DNA of 64,000 nucleotides from Helicoverpa zea (lineage: Eukaryota > Arthropoda > Insecta > Lepidoptera > Noctuidae). The stretch lies in contig NC_061469.1 in assembly GCF_022581195.2 (NCBI RefSeq), positions 186,001 to 250,000 on the forward strand, written 5' to 3'. Numbering within the stretch: the first letter of the stretch is position 1; every line of letters starts with the position of its first letter. The translations under genes and the position numbers were made by a program. The notes beneath the pieces were generated by a model. It was given only the letters and a program-made list of their open reading frames with translations, was not told the origin of the DNA and searched no databases. Below, piece by piece: positions 54,771-64,000 of the stretch.

Positions 54771-57700
54771 AGCCTATCTAAAATATAACACAGTAGGTAC
54801 TAGTCCTGAAAATTATTTCAATAACCACGTCTAATTTTCTTTTATGTCTACATCAAATAGTAACTATATTTATCGCAGTTAAATAAGCATGGATAATTCT
54901 AGACTATAGTAACAACAAAGGTAATTAGGTACAGCGCCTAGACAGACTAATTGAAATGCCTGTTACTAACCAAACACTAAAAATAACCACAAAAACACAT
55001 TACTACCAGAAATAGATACATTTGTAAACGATTACTTTTGTTCGTTTTACTTAACCAGTTAAGTTAGACATTCCATAACTTAGTATACACACGTAATGAT
55101 AGGTCAATATACGTTGGTGGTAACTTACACAATTCGGTACAGTTACCAGACCGCTATGTACACTAACTTATTTATAACTTAAAGTTATGTTCGTTACTCT
55201 ACAGACTGTAAGTTAAACATAAGTTAAACGAAAGTTAAGTAACGTGTGCTTGTTATGTGAAACGCACTGGCAAGACTAGCTTACTAAGTAAAGTTACAAC
55301 TAATTTGCATATACTTGCTTAAAGTTTTAATATTCCATGGCTATTTTTAGTTTTATAACCGATTCAAATAATCATTTAATTTTGAGACGTACAATCAACA
55401 AAAACACAAGTTATTACAATTGCAATCGTATTCGAGTATGACGTCAAATCGAATATTTTAAGATGAATACAAAAACTATGATTATTTAAATAAATATAAA
55501 CTCGAGATGATATATTACACAAAAAAAAGTTAAAAATAGACGTTAAAAAGGCAATAGTTAGAGAAATATGCTAATAACTACACAAAGCAAATACCTACGA
55601 ACATTATAAGTGAAACTGCATGAGTCATACATGAAGTGTTATGTATCAGTGACGAATATAATAATTTACGTTGCTATAGCAACGAATAATTGCGCTCCAC
55701 TTTTCAAGACTGAACTAGTTTCAGGCGCTTAGTCATAATACTTACTTTCTTAGAGCACTATACACATAATTTATCTATTGCATTTGTGCCCACTTTTACT
55801 AATAAGAAAGTTTGTTTGTATGTGTTTTCTTCCAAAACTGCTGTCTTGATTTGGATGAAAGGAAGACTCTTAATGCTTCACTGCCATCCAGATTTTGGAC
55901 CCAGCTTTAAAATAAGGCGAAAAGAAAAATCACAGACAGAAGTTAGCATTTATAATACATATTCTGTAAGAAATAAAGAGACATACAATATATTGTATTG
56001 AGACTCGTTAGCAACAGTTTTTTGTTGGCAGTCAATCAAGCCTAGACTTCCAGCAATTGAGCAATATGATTGATTGAAACAACCAAGTAATTGGACAACA
56101 CTGATTCCAGCTGAATACAAATCAATGATTATTTTTCGCTAAAACGATCCAACGTTTCGAAATTAATTTGATGAATTTTGAAGGTTTCGAAAATGTTTCG
56201 CTTTTGATTTTCCTTTTTCGTAATTCAGGCTCGATTGTGAATAATTGCCTCTTTAAAATTTTTGAAGTAGAAACTAACCGTCTTACCACAAAAACTTTTA
56301 AACGTCAGTTTATGCCTTGTCTAAAAAAATGTCAAATTATGACGTTGACATATGGTTCATTTTGCAGCCAACATTTTATTAGACAAGTGTAAAACAGGGT
56401 TTAAAGTTTTTGTAGTAAGGCCCTAAATGTTTTGAGATTTACATCTTTTATTACACAATCGCAATTTGCAATGTCATCAAAAACTAAATTATATTTTTTA
56501 CGATAAATGGCAAAGCTGAACAAATACAGCACACCTACTAAATTCAAATAATATGTGAAACCCTCGCGGCTTCTGCCTAGCGACAACTCGACTCGCTATT
56601 ATTACCCCTCACACAATTGGAATCAATCTCCCTTTCCCGAATCAATCGGGTGGCAACACGAATACTTTATTATTAATAAAGCATTTCATTATTAGGGAGT
56701 CAGCTGCCATGAGCCACCCCGGGCTGTCACCCGAGCTGTGACCTTGCCAACTATCCTTGGCAACGGTATTACAACTCGTTACGAACCGTGCACAGTTAAT
56801 GATGCTTAATGCTTCGCTGACTTAGGAAAATTACTGGATTAACGCTGCCAGTACTCTGTTGTCGCTAGGCTCGGACCCGACGGTCCGGGACAAACTCGAG
56901 CCCGACCCCAAAAGGACACGATCGTTAACAAACACATATTTTAAGAATTTTATCACCCGCGACCCTTGTTTATTCTTCTGGAAAAATCTTTATAGCATCG
57001 CGTACATATTGCATATAAACTTTGTCAAAAACCAATTTCAAAGTCGCAAATTGAAAGTCCGTACGTAACACTAAACCAAATTACCGCTGAGTTGGATTGA
57101 CGTTTGGTGGCGATGCGCCCCGCCCACCACCGCCCTGTCCCCTCGCCACCCCCGGGGGGACGGGGACAGATGCCTGTTATTTTTTCACGCACCATTTCAA
57201 ACAAGATTGTGTTCAATATTCAAATCATCGCAGATAATGTCGAGGGTGTCGACTTACTGGATTTTTGCAAATAGAAAACCTCACCTTACATCAACAGCAG
57301 GCGTCTTCTCAACAATGAAATTGTCATTTTACAGGCACCAAAACGCATTCACTCGAATAGAATCCTATTACAACTAAAAGTAATAAACAAGAAAGCTTAT
57401 CCAAGTTACCGTGAACCTAAGTTTCTCCAGACCAATCTACCACCGACTTAGCGCAATAACAATTCAGAACGATTTAAACCGTATGTGAATCGGTTCAGGA
57501 GTTTCCGAGATTACCCTGAACAATAGAACAAAGAACAATAGTACCTCTTTTGTCATAAAACATCACGCACACAGAGTTTTATGGCAGAAGGGGCACTTAA
57601 TGGTACCATATCCATTAAGTTTAGTATCGGCATAGCAACACTTCGGTTCCAGCTCGCTTCCGATGTGTCACGTGTTCGCTATTGACATTGAACTGGGGAA

Positions 57701-57772
57701 ATAGATTCTATACCACCATGTACACAATGTATTGTAGCTTATATATATGCGTATAGTATAATGTACACATAC
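54771..57772. other. Intergenic or intronic sequence
   Basis: AT-rich sequence with chance-length ORFs only (for example 55786-56001 + and 56168-56392 +). GC-richer spots at about 56705-56760 and 56855-56910 show no motif that I can assign. TTGTCGCTAGGC occurs at 56861-56872 and, inverted, at about 56574-56585. Confidence 0.5.
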
Positions 57773-57941
57773 CCGGGCTATGTCCCCCGTAGGTCCCCAC
57801 AGCTTGAGGTGTTCGGTATCACGCACGCATGTCACCCCGGGGGGCATTAGGTCAGTCCCACAGGACTGATCATTATTTTCTTTACCTGATTTCGTGACCA
57901 AAGCCTGCATTTGTAGCCCGACGAGTAACGAGACCAATTCA
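57773..57941 (-). CDS. Candidate internal exon B of an unrecognised - strand gene
   Basis: This segment is distinctly GC-richer than its surroundings and open on the - strand (containing ELVSLLVGLQMQALVTKSG, MPPGVTCVRDTEHLKLWG and PTGDIAR), ending at a good donor CCCGG|GTATGT. The acceptor is weak (TCAAAG|T at 57942/57941, or ATAAG|C giving a start at 57956). Either one takes in the single base needed after candidate exon A. No domain is recognised. A decayed or domesticated transposon fragment is an alternative. Confidence 0.3.
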
Positions 57942-58411
57942 CTTTGATTAAAATTGCTTATTCGCATCATTGACTAGATTGGCATTAATTGTTCAGGGAC
58001 CTGAAACTTTTAATAGAGATAAAATAAAATATTCGTCTTTTGTTAAGGCTTATTTTTTTCGATACTTTCAAAATTGATACTCTCAACCTCAAGATGTGCT
58101 TTCCAGCTTTCGATACCCGTGCTATTTATTTTTTGTATGGGCGGTACTTTAGCCCTTGAGCATAAATATTGTTGTTATCAACAAAGCGCCCAACTGGCGG
58201 CTGAAGGTGCACAGCTAATACTCCTCATCCATCATCGTCTCAAGGTGTGATCGCAACAATTAGCAGAGAGTCAAACATGCGAGTAGTTACATTTCGCGTG
58301 TCATTATTACATCATACGCGCACAAACCGATAATTTTACAAAACACCTTTTACCCCTACCACTGGTAGGTCGAACAAGCGACGGATTGTTGCCGGTAACA
58401 AAGCCGCGAGG

Positions 58412-58424
58412 GTCGCCTAGCAAC
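58412..58424 (-). promoter_or_regulatory. X-box-like motif, copy 3
   Basis: Third exact copy of the 13-mer GTTGCTAGGCGAC (- strand), in a slightly GC-rich context. See 52545-52557. Confidence 0.3.
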
Positions 58425-59252
58425 AGCTACCGTTCTATACACTATTAAAACAGTTTGCCAGTTTTTTTGTCCGTCACTCGTGCGTGACTGGAATCGCTTT
58501 GTAATAATCGCAAACGATTTTAACTGAGATACGTACCGTTTTGATGCTATGTATATTTCTGTTGTACGTATAATTTTTTTGGGCAAGATTTCGATTGTTA
58601 TTTTATGTCAATAATATAAATGGTTTTTGTTGGCAGTGTGATTTTAAATATCGAATGTTTGCTATGATTCATTAACGTTTTGGGGTCCGTATATTTTTTG
58701 TTCGGCGTAATGAAACTACAGCACAAATCCGATTATCCGTGCTCAGTTATCCGGATTTTGATGGATTATCGTTCAGTGTAGTTACGAAATACAAGCGTGC
58801 GTACAAACCGTTTTTAATTCTAGGTATGCACTCCAATATTGGTTATTTTTGTAAGCCTCTTTCATTAATCCACATATAACAATACTAAACTAACATTAAG
58901 TTTAAAACCCCTGGTAGTAGTTTTAGTTAAAATTGCCGGTGGGTATCATAATGATAATGTTTATACGACATTATATTCATGACACAAAACTGGACTAATT
59001 GAGTCATTACAGCGAAGCCGTAAGTAGTTACTTTTGACCCAACTTTTAGTAGTAAAGTGGGTAAATAAATGTGTTTCCATAACGCAATCACTGGCTATCC
59101 TCATATACGTACCTATATATGGAATCGCGGCCATTGAAGGTAAACCCATAATAATTATAAATCGCTTAACTCAAATACAGTAATGGCAATAAAGGATATA
59201 ATTTTGGTCGTAAATCATATGAAATAACCTCAAATGTTAGTAATTTCGGTTT

Positions 59253-59285
59253 GCCCCGGTCGCCCCGGTCGCCCCGGTCGCCCCG
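59253..59285 (+). repeat. 9 bp minisatellite (GCCCCGGTC), about 3.7 units
   Basis: Three perfect tandem units of GCCCCGGTC (59253-59279) and a partial fourth, in an otherwise AT-rich stretch. Confidence 0.95.
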
Positions 59286-60798
59286 TGCGTGGGGTGTTAG
59301 CTCGGGGATGTTTGGGGTTAGCAACTTGATTTAAAAATAAACTTTGTTTCGTTTACATTCAAATAGAATTGGGTTAGCGGAGCTTATTTTGTTAAAATAA
59401 AAGCAAACCTTTTTTGTCGAAGCAGGCTTTTTGCTGACGGTTTTTAGTTATTCAAGGCAACGCAGACATTGTCAGGAAAACAGATATTGATTTTTGCGTA
59501 CGCTTCCAGTAACCGTGTTTATAAACCGATAGCTAAACATCAACGTAAAAAGAAAGCGCTCCCAAATAAAGAAGAGTAATAATTTATTTGTTCGACTAAA
59601 ATAAAAGCTTTTAGCGAATAAAAATAAAAGAAAAGTTAAATAAGTTCTTAAATACAGAGCGAACCAATTTCGACTCCTTCAGCAGTTTACCCTTGAAAAA
59701 AAAAACAGAAAAGCGAAACTTGAAGCTAACATTTTCTAAATAAAATGATTCAATAAGCACTTTTACGACTCATTCAAGGGGTGAAAGGGTCGGCTTATTG
59801 CCAGTATAATCGTTTTCACCCCTTCCGTGTCGGCCGGCAATTCATTGACAACTTTCTAGTTGCTGATGCTCAGCACTATTGCTTTCTGATTGCTTTTCAT
59901 CGCAAAAATGAAACTTTATTGAATAAACTCGTTTTATTTGAAGCAAAACCTCGATGTTCGCTGCTGAGTCAATTGTATTGTTATTACTGTTTGTATTCTA
60001 GATGTGTTTTGTTATGGAAATCGGTTTATTTAATTTACCTAAGCCATTGTATTGTTTTATTACAGCTAGGTGCCTTATTAAATATGTAAGGTTCATTTAA
60101 TGTTAATATATGTTAAATGTTATACAAAATAATGGCACAACAAGAAATAATATATTGTAGGTACTGAGTTGCGATACTTGGAGTTGTGCCAGCTGGAACA
60201 TCTACTACTTTGGAACCGATCACCAAAATTATAGCTTTGATTTTCGTAAGATTTCACCAATTTCATAATTTTGGCAGTTGAGTAAACCTAGGCCTGTTAC
60301 ATGAACATTTTCAGTTCTATTTAAATATCAAAACTTCAAAGTTAATTTGACGTCAAATCTTATTGTTTTAAAGTCGGTATAACAAGAAAGTACAGCGAAA
60401 TCATGCCAAACAAAAGGATTTTGGAAGTATTTATATAGATACTGATTTTTTCCTGAAAGACAGTAGATTTCAGGAAAAAATAATAATGTTTACTTTATAG
60501 AAGTGAATTCTACTATATAATGCTTTTTATAAATGATTCTTACTGTAAATTTCGGGATTTATCTTTATGTCATTTGATAAGGTTATTTTCTACAGAAGTG
60601 TTATTGCATTTTATTTAAATTTCCTCGATTATATTATTGATTTCTGAATAAGAATAAGATTAAAAATATCATTTATTTGCAAAGGCACCTTTATCTTTTG
60701 CTTTCGTATTGTTTAATAGATTATCTTGACGATTTTTTATATTGTTATACTTACAATTGTTCTTTGTGAATCTGATTGGTTTTCAAGACAATACTTAC

Positions 60799-60902
60799 TT
60801 TTCTCGTTTTGTTACCGACGGCAGACTCTTGTCACCTTCATCCGGATCTGTAGAATATTCAGTAATATCTTCTGCCTCATGGTGACTTGGATTTTTCTCA
60901 AG
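60799..60902 (-). CDS. Candidate exon A of an unrecognised - strand gene
   Basis: The open frame reads LEKNPSHHEAEDITEYSTDP and then DEGDKSLPSVTKRE, an acidic, hydrophilic segment typical of a real linker region, and ends at a strong donor GAGAAAA|GTAAGTA. The likely acceptor is ATGTTCAG|CTTGAG. The frame stays open a further 45 bases or so upstream (TRGTSTYNKLNDNVQ), so the exon may begin earlier. The length of 104 bases leaves two bases of a codon, compatible with candidate exon B. No domain is recognised. It lies close to the edge of the TTAA-flanked element. Confidence 0.38.
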
Positions 60903-60973
60903 CTGAACATTATCGTTTAACTTATTATAAGTACTAGTTCCTCGTGTAACCCAAAATTTAAGAGCAGACGTCA

Positions 60974-61814
60974 TTAACACTTTCGCTGCCCAGCTCCGAA
61001 AAGCAATTCCTATCCACATGCCCAAAAATATTTTGTATAACTACACAACAACCCGGTATTCGAGTCCAACAGCGCAATTGTATCGGAACGGGACCCTTAT
61101 GCCCGAAAACCCGGCGTCCGGGTTCACTTAAGCCCCGCCCACCGAGCGTAGGGCTACCCAAAATAATTTACTAGAATATAATTATTGTGCATTTTTGATC
61201 AGAATAAAGAAAATAAATCCCGTCTTGTTATTTAATTTATTATGTTGTTAAAGAGACTATTTTTTTAATTTTAACGTACATTGTTAGAACAGATTTACTT
61301 AATATGATTTATCTACATGTTTCTGTAAGCTTTTTTTTTAATCAATACAACGCCGACGTGCTTTGTTTTAACACCTGCATAGGATAACAAAGAAAATAAG
61401 TATCTAGTTTTTAGTTTAAATACTCGTAATCTCAAAAAACATGCCGACGCGCTTTGTCATTTTACGGGCCAGAGATAAAGAACCATAAATCTCGTTATTG
61501 CACAAAAGGCGATAGATGCACTTTTGTTTTAACTTTAATACAATACTGGAGTGAAGCAATAACTGGATGGAATAATACCAATTTACGTTTTCTAATCCGT
61601 TATAAACTAAAGCGATGTTTTTTCAATTGATTTCATTTATTTACTTTTGACAACCCTTACAGCTTACTTAGCTATGGACTCGCTATTCGGGTCCTGGGCA
61701 TAAGCACATGCATCTATAGCTACACATAGCGACGACTCGGTATTCGGGTTGCGGGCATAAGGAATGAACTATGGTTCGACTCGAATCCCGGGTGCTGGGC
61801 ATCGAAAGTGTTAA
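60974..61814. mobile_element. Non-autonomous DNA transposon with TTAA ends (piggyBac-like)
   Basis: The left end is TTAA followed by CACTTTCGCTGCCCAGC. The right end is the reverse complement with one mismatch, GCTGGGCATCGAAAGTG followed by TTAA. TTAA at both edges is the target duplication typical of piggyBac-type elements. The element is 833 bp without the TTAAs. The interior repeats a phrase close to CTTATGCCC..ACCCG in both orientations near both ends (about 61046-61120 and 61695-61790) and has no transposase frame. This fits a sub-terminally repetitive MITE mobilised in trans. Confidence 0.75.
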
Positions 61815-64000
61815 GCCAGCCTGCTTGACAGACTTATCTAAATTCATCATTATCATTAACATTTGTTATATCTAAATTGCCAAATAGTGTGTCACGGAGT
61901 GCCATAATGACCTAAGATATAAACACTGCGATAACCTATTTATTGTAATTATCGTGTTTGTATTTAATACTTATTTCCTCTGGCTGCTAGAGTTTATGCA
62001 GCAATCAACTGATGTCCTTGCATTTTAGTTTTTATTTGTAGCTCATTTGATTCGTAATTTTTAAAGCTTCAATGATGAATGGCTTTCATTTATAAGTTTC
62101 TAAAGTGAAGATGATTTATCTTCAAATATAATCAATTTTAATTACTTACTAAAAAAAGAAGACAAAAACTTGACTAAGTTGAAACTTGATTACAAAAACA
62201 AAAGGTAGGTAGGTATTACTAATTTTAGTAAAAAATATGACATAACGTGCCCAATCTAGTCTTTGTTATTTTTTCTAATTTAACAAGGTGGGTAATTGGA
62301 GAAATAAAAACGCAAAAAATCTGTTATACAACGTTTATTATACTTTTTGTTTCAAGTTTTTTCGTATATCGTAAAATTAAAGTGCACTGTTTACATAAGA
62401 ACAATATCTTGTACAAACATTTAAAGCTATATTCCTGATCCTGATATGAGTAATTTAAATGTAAATAACAAATAATAATTCCTGTCAGCTTACGATGCTT
62501 ATCTTGATGAGACAATATTGGAGTTAGATAATTTTAAAAGCATACAAGGCCATGTAGTGTACACTGATACAATAACTATACACGTGGCTACTTGCGAGAC
62601 ACAAACAGAAACACATTACAATTGCTAATGAATCGTTGCCTAAACTTGGCATGAAGCATGCACGAGTGCTGAATACTGATCACAGAGAACATTGCCAGTA
62701 TAAATCACCTAACACCCGGCTAAATGAAAATGTCGCTCATACAAAGTAACTTGCAAACAAAGTAAGCTATTTGTAATAGTCGTCTTACAGCGTTAAGCAA
62801 ATGTTTGTAGTGTCGACAATACAAAGCATAATTTACAATTCAACACTTTATTCTAATATCACTACTTATTTCGTTTAGTTTTCTGCTTCAATTAATTACA
62901 ATGTCGTTTCATTTGGGTTGTGTACAAAAAAAATCATTTTTGTTCATGAATTTTCATTAATTTGAATGAATGCTACGTTGAAATATAATAGAGGGGAATA
63001 TAGTGAGGTAGGAACAGGTTGGGACATGTAACTTGTAGTGCGTTGTTGGTCCCTTTTGTCCCTTTGTGTAGGGATCGCAAGAATAAGTCGGGGCTAAGGG
63101 ATGTATTGTGTAGCGAACGGGAATCCCGCGACAGGTTGCTCGCTCTTTTAATTTCCGTTGGGTTTTATTTAATCTTCCCTTTTACGTTGAATTTACCTTC
63201 ATCTCTTTTTTTGAGGTTTAATACATTTTTCTTTTGATAGAACTTATTGTTGGTTTGGCGATATAGGATTATGATAGTAACTTTTGAAGGTACAAAGAAT
63301 GGTTGAACCTTTAGTATGAAATGACGAATTAGCCTCTGAAGTGTCTGAAGTTAAAGAAAGGAGAAATTAATGATGATGTTCAATACCAGGCTAATAAAGA
63401 TAGAGTGATTGTCAGTTTCACAGATGAAGTCCTGAGCATAGAGGAATAAGCCATCGCGGTTTATCGCCAGCACATCTGACACAAACATTAGTTTATTCAC
63501 GAAACTATCGGTACACAATGAAACTGTACACAATGTTATAATCACTACGGTTGTTTGAACAATTACATCATTGTCGTTACTAAAACAAAGATACACCGGT
63601 ATCATAATGAAGCGAACTCTTCAATTATTATCTTTCATTTACTTTTAAGTGTGTTTAACGATAAACTGTGCGGAAGGAGACTTGATAGCGAAGATTTTAT
63701 TACCTCTCCGATGAACTTTACTCATTCTCAAACTTTGCAAGCGAAAATATATAATAAGAGTAATATAAATCTTTTGTTAGAACCAACCACAGTTTTTATA
63801 AAACGATATGCACACCTCGATAATGATAGCTATAAAAAACATCTAAAGATAGAAACCACAAAAATGGTAGCCAAACTGTTTGGTGCACAAACATAAACAG
63901 CAGAATCGACCCGTGAACTTTGATTAGATATGAATTGGCATTAACATTAGCAGCACAGAGCTACAGTCACGAACATGGACTAGCGAGCGATTCGCCGCGC
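61815..64000. other. Intergenic, no gene established
   Basis: AT-rich. Overlapping open frames on opposite strands at 63351-63605 (-, hydrophobic) and 63555-63896 (+, non-ATG start) each have a plausible splice acceptor inside, but neither shows a recognisable family. I make no call. The window ends in a short GC-richer stretch. Confidence 0.45.

Larger units (their letters stand above)
57942..60798. other. Intergenic or intronic sequence
   Basis: AT-rich. It contains an X-box-like motif (58412-58424) and a 9 bp GC-rich minisatellite (59253-59285). No supported gene. Confidence 0.5.

Noticed and set aside
63351..63896. Opposing open frames near the right edge, with good acceptor-like pyrimidine tracts
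   Set aside because: Both strands are equally open and neither product is recognisable, so I could not choose.
1..64000. CRISPR arrays, operons, riboswitches, rRNA, viral structural genes
   Set aside because: None seen; the window is eukaryotic, and the only reverse-transcribing elements are the LINE, the Gypsy element and short fragments.

Overview
The window looks like nuclear DNA of a moth or butterfly (Lepidoptera). It is AT-rich, the intergenic sequence is full of TAGGTA/GTAGGTA words, and it carries dispersed repeats that I remember as common in lepidopteran genomes: a (GAT)n-tailed non-LTR fragment, a piece ending in AAGTCGGTTAAAAAA, and a repeat ending in (CAAA)n plus TTATAATATTAGTAAGGA. 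Genes are sparse and split by introns, and there is no sign of prokaryotic organisation. The species cannot be named from sequence alone.

Layout. 1-12 kb: a degenerate decamer repeat, small repeat fragments, a fold-back element at 3.9 kb and GC-rich patches at 6.0 and 11.0 kb. 12-16.6 kb: a two-exon gene on the + strand encoding a MADF-BESS protein, with a GC-rich 5' end and a 3.3 kb intron. 16.6-23.8 kb: no gene recognised. 23.9-29.4 kb: an apparently full-length Jockey-type LINE on the - strand with both ORFs open, sitting inside an older lepidopteran repeat that continues to 30.6 kb. 32.7-33.8 kb: a second MADF-BESS gene on the - strand with a 90 bp intron and a GC-rich 5' end. 34.7-39.2 kb: a complete Ty3/Gypsy LTR retrotransposon with identical 213 bp LTRs, a 4 bp target duplication, an open gag and an open pol. 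39-64 kb: mostly intergenic, with two well-defined TIR elements (41.6 and 61.0-61.8 kb), an 80 bp retro-insert with a 14 bp target duplication (54.7 kb), a poly-A-tailed insert (50.6 kb), three identical X-box-like motifs and a set of phase-compatible candidate exons on the - strand (48.7-60.9 kb).

How it fits together. The two host genes that are well supported encode proteins of the same architecture (MADF DNA-binding domain, acidic/basic linker, BESS interaction domain; 282 and 276 aa). Each is interrupted once, in phase 0, between the two domains. They converge on each other from about 20 kb apart and are probably old inverted paralogues encoding nuclear transcriptional regulators. Two recent-looking retrotransposons lie close to the second gene: the LINE downstream of it and the Gypsy element about 0.9 kb upstream of its GC-rich 5' end.

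I found no clear new biological system. The best leads are the paired MADF-BESS genes, the intact Gypsy element with its canonical -1 slippery heptamer, the two TIR elements, and the candidate split gene on the right, which needs transcript evidence.
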